64,000 bases of DNA, taken from positions 152,203 to 216,202 of the forward strand of contig JAKUHH010000027.1 in assembly GCA_022701365.1 (NCBI GenBank). The letters run 5' to 3'. The notes under the pieces were generated by a model. That model was not told the DNA's origin. It saw nothing but the letters and a program-made list of their open reading frames with translations, and ran no database searches. This DNA comes from Mycocentrospora acerina (Eukaryota > Ascomycota > Dothideomycetes > Pleosporales). Shown here one piece after another: positions 22,058 to 33,165 of this stretch. A program made the translations under genes and the position numbers. The first letter of the stretch is position 1. Every line of letters starts with the position of its first letter.

Positions 22058-22244
22058 GTCTGGAGCATTCTTGGGGTAGCCATCGCTTACTGGTACGTTC
22101 GACAAATAATTCAAAAGACCTGTTTTGGCCGAAAAAGCTCTTCTGTCTTCGTGCACAGGACTACCTCTGTCTTCATTTCCTCACTCGAAATCGGCAAAGT
22201 TATTAGTTTTCTGTCCACTCCAAGTCACTCGTCTTCTCATTACT

Positions 22245-23828
22245 ATGGGTCTTGGTGTTTTATCAAGTGGATCCTCTGAGGTCACAGTTCCTGGAACTGT
22301 GATACTGTCCAGTAATTTCAGCCTCTCCGACCAAGATACGAGCAATTTAAAGCGAGGTACTGGTAGATACCGAGATATTGTACTCAACCCGCAACCTTCC
22401 GACGATCCAAATGACCCTCTGAACTGGCCATACTCCCAAAAAATTCTGGTCATCTCTGTCCTTGTGTTGGGCGCTTGCCTCTGCGCTGGTGTAAACGGGC
22501 CTCTTCTCAATGCGAGTTTATTTGTCCTTTCGCTTGAATTCAAACGACCGATCGCGGACTTTACTGTGCTCTCTGGATACCAGTTACTCGTTGCCGGCGC
22601 CTCGGGTCCCATTGTTTCTGCTTCGGCGAGGAAATACGGCAAACGACCAGTGTTCCTCTTCTCATCTTTCTTCTGCCTCATCGGTACTATTGTGGGTTCT
22701 ATCAGCACAACATATGACACCCTTCTTGCCGGGAGAATCATTCAAGGACTTTCAATTGCAGCTTACGAGTCAATTTTATACACGGTTGTTGGAGATATCT
22801 TTTTTGTTCATGAGCGTGGTCTCTACGCATCGATCATGTCATTCACTCTGCTTTGCGTCTCGAACTTGAGTTCTGTCGTCGCAGGCAGAATCACAACTGA
22901 TCTGGGATGGCATTACCTCTTCCACATTCTCAATGCTTGCATCGGCGTCCAGTTGATCCTGACATTCTTGTTTGTACCTGAGACTTGTTACTTGCGCGAT
23001 CCTGCACTCAATGCTGTTCAACAGATACCAGGGCAAGATGAGAAGAATCAAATCAAGTTGACAGACTCTCAACATATCGAGGACAACGATACTTCAAGAA
23101 TTCCCAAAAAGACTTTCCTGCAGAACCTTAGAATTTTTACAGGCACATACAGCAACGACAGCCTAATTCGTCTTGTCATCGCTCCATTCTTTACTTGCCT
23201 GAATATGGCTGCCCTTTGGACAGTGGTCATCACTGGTGCAGTGTCATCATTCTACGTCGCTGTCGCTTTCGTGATTGCTCAGTTGTTCACTGTGCCTCCA
23301 TACAATCTTTCTGCAGCTGGAGTTGGCTATATGTCTCTAGGTCCTTTCATCGGCGGCATAATAGGATGTCTCATTGTTGGCGCCCTCCTGGATCCTTTGA
23401 CAATTTGGCTCTCCAAACGTAACGGTGGCGTCTACGAGCCTGAGTTCAGACTTCCACTAGTCGCATTTGGCGTACTCTGTGGGGCAGGTTTATTCGGATT
23501 TGGCAGCACTTCACGAACACAAAGCAACATCTATGTGATTGATTTCATGTGGGGTCTTGCTCTCTTTGGTATTGCCTTTATTGTGGGGCCCTGCTCTGCC
23601 TATGCTATCGACGCCTATCGCAAGACTAGCGATGAAATCTTCATTGTCAATGTCATGTTCAAGAACTTTCTATTCTACGGTTATAGTTACTTCATCAACG
23701 ACTGGACTGCCGCCTCTGGTCCTGCATCTGTATTCTATACCTTCGGTGGGATTTCTTTTGGATTGGTAGCATCAACTGTGATTGTTTACGTGTTTGGAAA
23801 ACAATATAGAGCATTTTGGTATCGATGA
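22245..23828 (+). CDS. MFS transporter (DHA1-type)
   Basis: A single exon of 527 residues from ATG 22245 (MGLGVLSSG). The first cytosolic segment ends DPNDPLNWP, the motif that precedes helix 1 in fungal DHA1 transporters. Motif A-like SARKYGKRPVF follows helix 2, with GRIIQGLSIAAYES for helices 4-5 and the typical FLFVPETCYLRD after helix 6. A long central loop separates two six-helix halves (roughly 12 membrane segments). It probably imports the cluster's substrate or exports toxic intermediates at the plasma membrane. Three CCCCACA motifs lie upstream, so it belongs to the same regulon although 2.7 kb from the regulator. An upstream in-frame extension exists but ATG 22245 fits the family. 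Confidence 0.9.
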   Translation: MGLGVLSSGSSEVTVPGTVILSSNFSLSDQDTSNLKRGTGRYRDIVLNPQPSDDPNDPLNWPYSQKILVISVLVLGACLCAGVNGPLLNASLFVLSLEFKRPIADFTVLSGYQLLVAGASGPIVSASARKYGKRPVFLFSSFFCLIGTIVGSISTTYDTLLAGRIIQGLSIAAYESILYTVVGDIFFVHERGLYASIMSFTLLCVSNLSSVVAGRITTDLGWHYLFHILNACIGVQLILTFLFVPETCYLRDPALNAVQQIPGQDEKNQIKLTDSQHIEDNDTSRIPKKTFLQNLRIFTGTYSNDSLIRLVIAPFFTCLNMAALWTVVITGAVSSFYVAVAFVIAQLFTVPPYNLSAAGVGYMSLGPFIGGIIGCLIVGALLDPLTIWLSKRNGGVYEPEFRLPLVAFGVLCGAGLFGFGSTSRTQSNIYVIDFMWGLALFGIAFIVGPCSAYAIDAYRKTSDEIFIVNVMFKNFLFYGYSYFINDWTAASGPASVFYTFGGISFGLVASTVIVYVFGKQYRAFWYR

Positions 23829-26165
23829 AACCCTCGCAGTACCAGAACACAAGACTATATGTTTGAAACAAAAGGACGGCTTTCCAGAACATGTCGAAGG
23901 GAGAACTGGTAGTTTAATAAAGTATTTGTACTAGTTCATGAAGGGTTTGCAACGGCTACTGTCTTTTGATTCACGCAGTTTTGGTATTCATGAGTTCATG
24001 GAGCTTTGATCTTCGAGAAAGTAGTGATTATCCAATAGTAACATTAGAGGAGCATAACAGAAACAAAAAAATTGGTGCTGTACCGTCTATAGGTGATAAA
24101 ACTAGAATGATTCAAAGCCATTACTAATCTTGAAACGTAGTAGTCTCAGAGCAATTTTTTACTTTGAACATACTCTTCTCGTGCTCTATGGAAGAAACTT
24201 CAAGTTTGCTGGTCTTGCGATTGCAGTATGTAAATAATAAGAAGATCAATGGAGACTCTAGGAATCAGAACCTTGTTTCTGGCCAAAAACGCCCTATTAT
24301 ATATAAAGAAATTTACAAATGTCAAATTTACCCTACATCGCGAGTATATTATTATCTAAGCGATGAGAAAGGGAACATCAAGCTCAAATATGGTTTGTTA
24401 TTCAAAAATTCAAAATAAAGGCCTGATCAGTTTCAGTCGCCCGTATTAAGGCTGGAGTTCAGAGGTTCTTGTATGCGATATTAGTGTCTCATCGTCTGAT
24501 AAGTGCATCGTATTGGTGCTCACCAGAAAAAAAAACTGTAGGTTCATAACCCTTCATGTGACAACGTTACTCTTTTCGTATTTTACAACCAATTATTCTC
24601 GAATTTTCCGTAAATCGAGGACAATTACACGGAGATTGCAACAGAAGCGTTTCAAAACCTACAAGTCTTTGTAGTCCTCTTCGGTTAGGCATGAGTATGG
24701 TTTGGAACGAAAGCACTGAATGACTCTTGGGTGAGCTTTGTAGTTTGATCCAACACGCAAACATGTATCCATTGCAAAACCACTACAATTCTTGCTCTTG
24801 TTCTTGTTTAATTGTTTTTCTGTGTTGATAACTTGAAGAAAAGTATTGCCATACATCTTATACCGGTACCCATTCTGATGAGATGAGAAAATAAGAGGGT
24901 AGGATCGGACTAGTGGAGTTGTAAATTGATAATTGTATTATTTCGTGCCTACTACATAAATGATGACACTGAGGAGGAGAGTGCGTGCCGAGTCATCGGC
25001 TAGTGCCGCAACCAATCAGCGTTTGGCGCCCTTGTAGCGACCACCGCAAACACATTTCAACAAACTTTGTCAACCAAGACGCTCGGTTTCTCCCGTATCC
25101 TGTCGCGTAAGCTTCCAGATATTGTGCCTGATCGTGCCTAATGTTGCCAATTAGTAATGTCATGATATTTTAAACATCGGAATTGATTATTTAGTTGGTA
25201 CTCGTGAAGGATCATCGATCTTCCAAGACAAAAGAGCTCCCAACGCCACTTTAAGGCGTTACATTGATCATTATCTTGTAATGCGATCTCTGCCAAGCCA
25301 TATATATATGGGTTCTTTGGAGAGGCACATGATTTGCTCGATGGTAAGAGTATCTCCGACCACAAGCAACACCCAACTTACCGTCATACCATAATGATGA
25401 TACATCATCATGCCCCCATTGATAATCGGTTAATTTATCTCAATCGTATGGGTTTTATAACATCATAAAACAGAGTATAAGCCGATGCTCATAGAGACAT
25501 TCATGCGTCTCATACCTCTCTGATTGACATTCTTCAACGTAGACAGGTAAAAGTATACGCAAATGTAAACTTTCGGGGATTCGAAATTAACAGATTTTTT
25601 CTTATTAACGAGAGACCTAACTGCAAATTTAGGGAGAACTAAGAAGCTCTGGTAAACATCAGCATCTAAATTTGAGCACATGAACAAAGGTCATGTATCT
25701 TAGATCGCAAGGATTGTAGAATGTGTGAAGTGATAACGGTGAGGATCCTCTCGGCACATGTTGAAAAAGATTCAAATGCGTGTCTTTTTTTATGATTATC
25801 AAAAAATTAGCACTTTTTTTTCTCCTTATTTTTTTTTCAATTAATGCTACAAACTGCCAATTTACTATTCTCAAACACTTAGATGGAATATAAACAGGAG
25901 AGAGGTTTGCATAATCGCATGCTTCATTCCATAGCTCAAGTCCTGCGGAGAAAAGGTTACTGTATTCTGTTAGTGCGAGAATTTCTTTGAATACAGAATT
26001 CTTAAGAGAAAGAAGTTGAGGGCATTGACGTAGAGCTGGAAAGGCCAACGAAAGATAAAAACAAAAGGACTTTCGATAAAGGGTTCCTTGCCCTTCTATG
26101 AAGACAGTGATTGGAGAGAGGGCGAAAAGAATTGGGAGGGTTGAGAAAATGAGGATGGTACTAAC
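23829..26165. other. AT-rich intergenic region
   Basis: About 2.3 kb with no recognisable gene, tRNA or repeat. It marks the boundary between the catabolic cluster and the chitin deacetylase gene. It contains the 3' end of the chitin deacetylase, which is not resolved, and short open frames without domains. Confidence 0.5.
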
Positions 26166-27715
26166 CGAACATTTGCCGAAACTTGCGTTGCATCCTTGTG
26201 AGGCTTGGCAATGCGCTGTACTCGATCCACACCTTTTTGTTCAATTAGCTTTGTTATTAAGAGAGGCCGTATAACTTACCAGCCATACTGCGAGCAACAT
26301 TCGCCTTCCGAATAGCCTGTGCAAGTGAAGCCATTGGTACCAGCACAGGTTCCGTCGGTCGAGGTCTTCTTGGTAGGTGCAGGCGCAGGAGCAGGAGAAG
26401 AGGAGCCGCAAGTACCATATGCGGTCTGGCAGCCAGTTGAGCAATGGTCGGTAGAACTACCACACCAGCCATACTGGCTACAGCATGACCCAAGAGAGAA
26501 GCCATTGCATGTGAATCCCTTGGAGCTACCGCAGGTACCGTCAGTGGAGACAGTACCGCCGGGGTTAGTGGTAGGAGGAGGGGTGGTCGATCCACCTCCT
26601 GAGGATGTTCGATACCAATTGGCCTCGGGCTCGTTCATACACTCACCCATAGTGACGGCCTTGTAACCCATCTGAGTAACATACTGAAGCATATAAGGTG
26701 TAAGTTCCCGGACTGTAAGCTGGTGGATGTCGTGCGCGATAGAAAGACGGTGGTTGCCATATTGATCGCTCTTGGCTCCATCCAAGCCAGCTTTGAAATT
26801 GTTTTTAGCGACCTGGATCTTCGCAGTTGTGAGTTGATTGTAATCGTCAGTGTCCAAGTCGAAGTATGACACGACATAGCCGAGGGCCTTCATGACATTC
26901 AGGCATGTAGCTCCAACGCAAGCAGAGTATGGCGGACGCATATAGGTGGGGTATTTGCCAATGACATTTCGAATGGCCATCTCGTTCTTGATCATCTGGT
27001 CGTAAATTTGCGACTCAGAAATCTGGTCAAGATTCTGGTGAGACCAGGTGTGGCTGGCAACTTGATGACCCTCAGCGACCATTCTACGCAAGGCAGCTGA
27101 CCACTCAGCATTTGTATCGATGGCGCCCTTTCCGATATTGATACCAGTAACGAAGAAAGTTGCCTTAGCGCCATAGGCCTTGAACTGGTCGAGTACTTCG
27201 TTGGTGAAGCTGTATGGGCCATCATCGTAGGTGATGGCAACAGTCCCAGCTTTCTTGCACTTGTAGATACCTTGGCCGTATGGCACACTTCCCTTCTGGG
27301 CACGACCATCGTTGCGAGTGCTGGATCCGGAAGGGGTCTTGTTCGCGTCACAACCAGGGCCGTACTGGAACAGACAGTCGGGGGCATTGCAGTGATCCTT
27401 GGTGGTACCACAGTAACCCTTTGATGAGGTTAGATGATGGTATACGATGACCTAATTGTGAGCACTTACAGCACCAGAGCAGCAATAGCCAGCGGCACAG
27501 GAAGCACCACCGAACGAAGGGCCACAGCGCCCATTTTGCCCACCCTGACGAGCTTCAAGTTGATGAGCCTCTTCTCGAATAGCCTGAGCGACAGGAGGGT
27601 ACCTCCTAAGGTTCTTGGGCAGACCGAAGATCTTGGGGGCTCCAGGAATTTCACTTCCGTGAGCAGCCACTAGGGGCGCTACTAAAGCAGCGGCGAGGAC
27701 GTTCGTGTAACGCAT
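26166..27715 (-). CDS. Chitin deacetylase (CE4) with three CBM18 chitin-binding domains
   Basis: Exons 27715-27470, 27418-26280 and 26232-26166. A signal peptide (MRYTNVLAAALVAPLVAAHG) is followed by a CBM18 domain interrupted by the first intron, then the NodB domain: TYDDGPY (metal Asp), HTWSHQNLD (metal His), RPPYSAC and the motif-5 His in AHDIHQLT. A Ser/Thr/Pro linker leads to two more cysteine-rich CBM18 domains, the last split by intron 2. The enzyme would remove acetyl groups from chitin at the cell wall or in the medium. The C-terminus is unresolved: after GKCS there is a good donor (GTTAGT), but the unspliced frame also stays open for about 170 codons of unconvincing sequence. Confidence 0.85.
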
Positions 27716-29399
27716 CGCTGTAGCTTTCCAAATTACAAACAGGCAAAATAAGATTTTCCAATGAGATGCCGAAGACTAAGTTCAGAACAATTAACAATTA
27801 GTAAGGAAATATTCAGTCAATAAAATAACGAGTGACGGTCGCTATGCGTACAGAGACATACAAAGCGATAATAGTTTTATTACGCCAGTCTCTCTCGGAT
27901 ACTTATATTGACATGCTTGCTCGGCAGGGGCGCAGACAAGACGAGACATGGCGCATCCATCGGGTCATTGCCTCCGCTAGACGAGGGCAGACAGCATCCT
28001 TTTCTCAAGAGCCAAGACCACCTGCGTGGAGAAAGCCCGTAAAACGCAACTTCGTGCAGCGGAGACCAATCTCATTTATACTTAGTGCGGAACATCGGCT
28101 GCCATCGTTCGATAAGAATCGATTCATAGCGGGTAACGATCCTAAGTGCAGTTCCCTTCACGAGACTCAAGAATCGGAATGTCCAAGTGTAGACACGTCC
28201 AGCATTTTCAAAAATTCTGGTCCCTAGTACAAGCCGGCGACACAATAAGGCTGGAAACGAGATGCACCTTTTCTCTCTGGGGGCAGCAAAACATGCACAT
28301 GGGTCTAAAAATAACGTACCAAAGCCCTACCGTCCCGTTACGTTGAGCCCGAATAGACGGATCGCCGCTAGTATGACTAGCGCTGGTCCTGCCAAGGAGC
28401 ATCATACCGACTTGGCAGTGCGGAACTTGAAGGTTTGTTCATGTCCAAGTACCGTTGCCACTCCACGATTGCACGCCGGAGTCGGCTGATGGGATGTCAG
28501 CCCGTATAGACTATGCTTGTTGTGGAGCCCTGACGTATCCCGTGAGGTTGTTAGGTTTGCGGTGTAACTACGGCCATGCACATGAGCTCATGACCTACTA
28601 GGATCTCCTGCCATGGTTCGCTGGGCGTCAGCCTGTCAGAGTGTGCTGTGAAACTTCGCTTCGAAGTGCTGGGGCATTTATTGAACAATTCTCTGCGACG
28701 TATCACAGAACCACACGTCGGACACAGAACACGAGGTCCGCCTTACGGTCTGGCCGATTTTGCTGAGCTGAATATCGCCTGTCTCATCCTGCGACTCGCG
28801 CAGGTTCTCAGAGGCACAAAATGTAATCGCAGCAAAATATCAGGCTTGGTACCAAGGTTTTCATATCATGTTGTGATTTGATGCTAGCGACCCCTATGAG
28901 CCTTCATTTCCTGTTGCGGTAACTTGGCAGTGGAGGGCCAAGCCAACATCTATAATCGCTTTCGCCCTCAATATTTGATGGTTTGCCTTAGGCGCCTAAA
29001 GCTGCTGACCGGTAAAAGAATGAGAGGTCATACTTTCATAGTGGAGTTGCTGCAGATACGATGTTAGTACAAGCTACTGCGTCTACCTATCGATTCTCCG
29101 CAGTAACAAAATTGAGCTGTCAGATGATCCATGTAATTGAGCAAGGTAGATACATAATGGAAGCAAAAAATCAAGCGCTTTACTAGTTCGATTCTCTGTA
29201 TTAGGAATCGTTTTCATTCTTGCTTTCAAGAGATGGCGATTGTGCAAGTGGCAAGTGAGGTGTCTAAAATCATCCTGATAAGGCAAGAAAAAACCATCAG
29301 AAATAAAGATATTAAAATTGTTATTGGTATCATTATCAGGCGACTCGGGACAACTTTACACCGCAGGAATGTCGTAGATTCATGCACACTTATAACCCC
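27716..29399. other. Intergenic, no gene recognised
   Basis: About 1.7 kb upstream of the chitin deacetylase and downstream of the UBA protein gene. Open frames of up to 131 codons exist but show no domain, no typical codon pattern and no splice support. One tRNA-like B-box lacks the rest of a tRNA. Confidence 0.45.
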
Positions 29400-31745
29400 T
29401 TACTTTTTCAGAATCCGCAATAGTGGAGCAATCCTCGCCCGTTTGCTCAGCCCTACCCGATAAGGCACTTTCCCCTTGTTAATTGGCGAATGGCATGCTG
29501 GTTTAATTGATCGTTCTGGGGTGCGCGAGTCTTCGAATTTTGGAGTGGCCTTGCGTAAGGGTGGTGGAGTGAATGGTTCGACCTCTGGACGCTGATGTAT
29601 TCGATTGTCGTTCGGAACTAAAGCAACACTTGAAAATATGCTGGACTGCCTTTGTAGGTGTTCATTGCTAAATTCAACAGACTGGAGCACTGTGAATTGT
29701 TTTTCTTCTCGAGCCAACCCTCCCTCCTCTTCCGGCACAAATTCGATGAGTAGGGGAATATCAGCCACCTTCTTAGGACGACCTCGTCCTCTCTTTTTTC
29801 CCGCCGTAACCTCAGACGTGATGGATTCTTCAGCAATAGGTTCAGGATGATCAAGTGTAGTCTTCCTACGCTTTGGCTTCCTGCCAGCCGTTTTCACATC
29901 AGCCAAATCTTTTGATAAAGCAGGCTTTAGTAGTTTTTGTGGTATGACTACTTGCACCTTCGGACTCCTGGGAGATGTCATGTTGAGGGTTGTCCGCGTA
30001 ACCGTGATTGGATCGATGCCGTTGTGTGCAGCATCTAATTTGGTTGGATTTTCTGTTGACATTCCTAAATGGGACAGCTCCAACTCGGTATTGTGTATAT
30101 TTAATACCAGTAATGTAGGATCACCCTGGTTTATTGAGCTTGATGTTTTTCTCTTAAGCTTCGTTTTGCTCTTTGGAGAGCTTTGTGGCGCGAGCTCATC
30201 ATGATCAGAATCGTCTTGATCAGGGCGATTAGTGACAAGCCATTCTATAGTTTGTGTCAAATCACCATTATTTTGCAACAGAGCCTTTTTTGTTGCTGAA
30301 GGTGAAAAGCCCATATCGCATATCTGCTGAACTTTCTCAGGTGCCGCGTCCTTGTCCGTACCACTAGCTCCATTCGCCGTTCTCCTTGATCTCGTTCGAC
30401 TAGCTTTTTTAGGCTTGATCGAATAGTCGATTGGCTCCTGAACATCGACCCTGAGTGATCTCGAGTGACTCGGATGTGATTTAAATCTGAAATATCGACA
30501 TCAGCGAAGAACGGTATTAGGATGCAACGATCAACCAAAGACAGCCCTCTTAAGTTTCTTGACCAGCGATATCACGTCCAAAAGAAATGCAGCAACAGGT
30601 CCGTAGAAATCTAATGTTTGGACTGGACTCACTGTTCCTTGGGGGCCTCTACGCTTTCTGTGTCGTCTTCAGGATTTCGCGATAAACTTGATTGGCTTTT
30701 CGGTCGACGAAGCGGCTTCTCTACTATCTTCAGCATGCTTCTATGTGTGTTAGTAGAATTTCCGAATAGAACATCAGGTCGGAAGCTGGTATCGAATCCG
30801 GACTGTAGCACTACCGACTTTGCAGGCTCAACACCATTGCTGAGAATCTCGTTTCTCAAAGGACTACCTCTCAGAAGAACTGGAGATTCTTGGTGGCTAT
30901 GTTGCGACATTGGTTGTTCGGCTATGTTTCGTGAAATCTGTGCAAGAGGCAAAACTGGTGTTGACGTCGGTGCCACTTGTGACGTAAGTCGCTCTTTCTC
31001 GGAAGATTCAAGTTGCTCTCCAATTTGCCTGTCCCCAGGTGTTAATCTCAGATATTCTGACCAGGGTATCGAAGGCTCTGGCTCATAAGGTGCAACAATT
31101 TCAACGTCAATACCAAGAAAAGTTGGAGCAGCAACAGCCTCAAGCATACGTTGCTGAGTGAAGGTCGCATTCGGTATCGTGCTTGATGGTTCGGGAAACA
31201 TCATCATAGGATTGTGTTGGGCATATTCGTTGCGCATAGTGCCTTCCAAATTCCAAATCTCTTTTTCAGTAATTGCTGTACCCTTGCTCGTTTGGGGACC
31301 GTTCTCCAAAAACCCTAAGGAAGGACTTCTCAAGACAGGGGATGACATCTTCTCATGGCCAATCGGATGATTGTTGTAAGAAAATTCAGAGGGTGATATG
31401 GGCGGAGAATCCTGTACCGATGTATCCTGTCTCTTGATCGTATGCTTTGGGATGAATGCCGAAGAAGGCGGCCCACCTTCAACAGATAGATTTGGGTTGA
31501 GCGTATGTGATTGAAGATAAGTACGATGGGCTAGTTCAAATGCTCGCTTCATCGAGTCTATCCAAAACTGGGTTAATGTAGATGGAGGAGCTCATGGCGA
31601 CGTACTTACCAGTGGAGCTAGTATCCGGCTGCGAGAACTCATTGTTGGTGGCCTGCATGGGGAAGGCACCTACATCTTTTTGCGGTAGCATATCGGCCTC
31701 GAGATCATCGTCTAGATCATCGTCAGAGTCCTGGATCACCCGCAT
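29400..31745 (-). CDS. UBA-domain protein with an AT-hook
   Basis: Three exons (31745-31610, 31557-30633, 30486-29400) encode 715 residues. The N-terminus is acidic (MRVIQDSDDDLDDDLE). The middle is a long, probably disordered Ser/Pro-rich region. In the C-terminal half is a UBA domain starting QQICDMGFSPSATKKAL and ending DLTQTIEWL, followed by a basic tract and an AT-hook-like KRGRGRPKK. UBA domains bind ubiquitin, and AT-hooks bind AT-rich DNA, so a chromatin-linked ubiquitin reader is a possible role; I do not recognise a named orthologue. The start is divergent from the XAP5 gene, 193 bp away. Confidence 0.75.
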
Positions 31746-31938
31746 TATGGATCATGCTCGAGTATTTAAAAACTGTGTGAACGTAGAGGTTGCTGAGGGA
31801 GGTGGTGTGCGTGGCGTACATTGATGTTCTTTCTTTGGGAAATCGCGACTTGTGACGCGTAGTCACGGGACATGTAACTTAGCGCGACGCAATATCGCCA
31901 GCACTCGCCTCGCGCTGAACGTCGGCCTACCAAACAAC

Positions 31939-33165
31939 ATGGACAAGTTTGGTTCCAACTCAGACGATCGTTCACGCAATGAAGTCCCAGGTAATCCACG
32001 GTTCACATCGCAAGCAATAACTGCAGAAGATCTACTAAAGGCGCAAACCGTGGGCCTCGTCAACCTCAGCGACTATCGCAAGCGCAAGCTGGAGAATATT
32101 GAGTTGAAAGAACGAGGAGGCTCGAACATCAGCTCAGGTACAACCACCTCTCAGGATGGGTACGTTATTATTTTAAGTCGTACCGAAGAGTGCAAGCTAA
32201 TTAGCCAAGTACAGTACGCCCACGCCCAAGCCGGTATTCAAGAAGAAGCGCAAAGCAGCCGGCAAGGGAAAGTTGTCGTTTGGCGTAGACGATGAGCAAG
32301 ATCTTGAATCCGATACCTCGAAGGCGCCTACAATGCGTGAAGGGATACCCGCCCAGTCCTTGGCTGTGAACCCAGAGAACGAAAGTAAGCAGGCAAAGAA
32401 GAAACTGGGGGCGAACATAAGCATTGGTCTCAAACCTCGGGTCATGACCAAATCAGCACTGCAGCGTGAAGCACTCCAGGCAGATGTCGCGCGTCAGGAG
32501 TTTCTAATAATGCGCGAGGCAGTGAAGGCGACTGAGGTGGTGATACCATTTGTATTTTACGATGGTACAAACATACCAGGTGGACGCTGCAGAATTAAGA
32601 AAGGTGATCATATATGGCTATTCCTCGACAAAGCTAGAAAAGTAGGCGCTGAGCTGGGTGTTGGTGGCGACAAGAGTCGAAGAGACTGGGCCAGGGTTAG
32701 TGTTGATGATCTGATGCTTGTTAGAGGAGAAGTCATCCTACCGCATGTATATCCATCTTGTCTCAACCTGACCCAAATATAAGCTAACGTTCATTGCAGC
32801 ACTACGAATTCTACTACTTCCTGTTCAACAAGGTTACTGGCTTCAATGGCCCTCTTTTCGATTTCTCAGCACAGCCTACGAAGGCGACTCCAGTCGTCAA
32901 AGATGTTGAAGAAGAGGCGGAATCCACCGTCTATGATCCCCTCAATCCAGCAGTCAAGAGAAAGACGAACAGCTCAATGTTGTCAGACGACGAGCTGGAA
33001 GGCTTCGACGACGACGCATCGATTACCAAAGTCGTAGATCGACGTTGGTACGAGCGAAATAAACATATATTTCCCGCCAGCGCATGGGCAGAGTATAATC
33101 CAGAAAAAGACCTTTCTACCGTGCAGCGAAAAGATACTGAGGGCAATGCTTTTTTTTTCTCATGA
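31939..33165 (+). CDS. XAP5/FAM50A family protein
   Basis: Exons 31939-32159, 32215-32746 and 32800-33165 give 372 residues. The XAP5 core is clear: IPFVFYDGTNIPGG, then KKGDHIWLFLDKARKVGAE, RDWARVSVDDLMLVRGE, and HYEFYYFLFNK across the second intron. The N-terminal part has a basic KKKRKAAGKGK stretch that may be a nuclear signal. FAM50/XAP5 proteins are nuclear and associate with the spliceosome and with chromatin-based repression of repeats (family knowledge). It shares a short bidirectional promoter with the UBA/AT-hook gene. Confidence 0.93.

Larger units (their letters stand above)
19584..22244. other. Long intergenic region with degraded coding remnants
   Basis: About 2.7 kb. The regulator's promoter lies at the left end and the transporter promoter at the right end. 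Between them (about 20650-21700, minus strand) are open stretches of 180 and 73 codons that read like protein but cannot be joined into one gene without stops. No other gene is seen. Confidence 0.4.

Noticed and set aside
25659..26165. Open frame continuing the chitin deacetylase by about 170 codons
   Set aside because: The sequence lacks cysteine pattern or domain similarity and looks non-coding; a splice donor at the end of the third CBM18 is more likely.
27832..28227. 131-codon plus-strand open frame upstream of the chitin deacetylase
   Set aside because: No domain, no splice support, composition not convincing; treated as intergenic.
29180..29200. tRNA-like B-box (GTTCGATTC)
   Set aside because: No A-box, anticodon arm or matching acceptor stem could be found around it.
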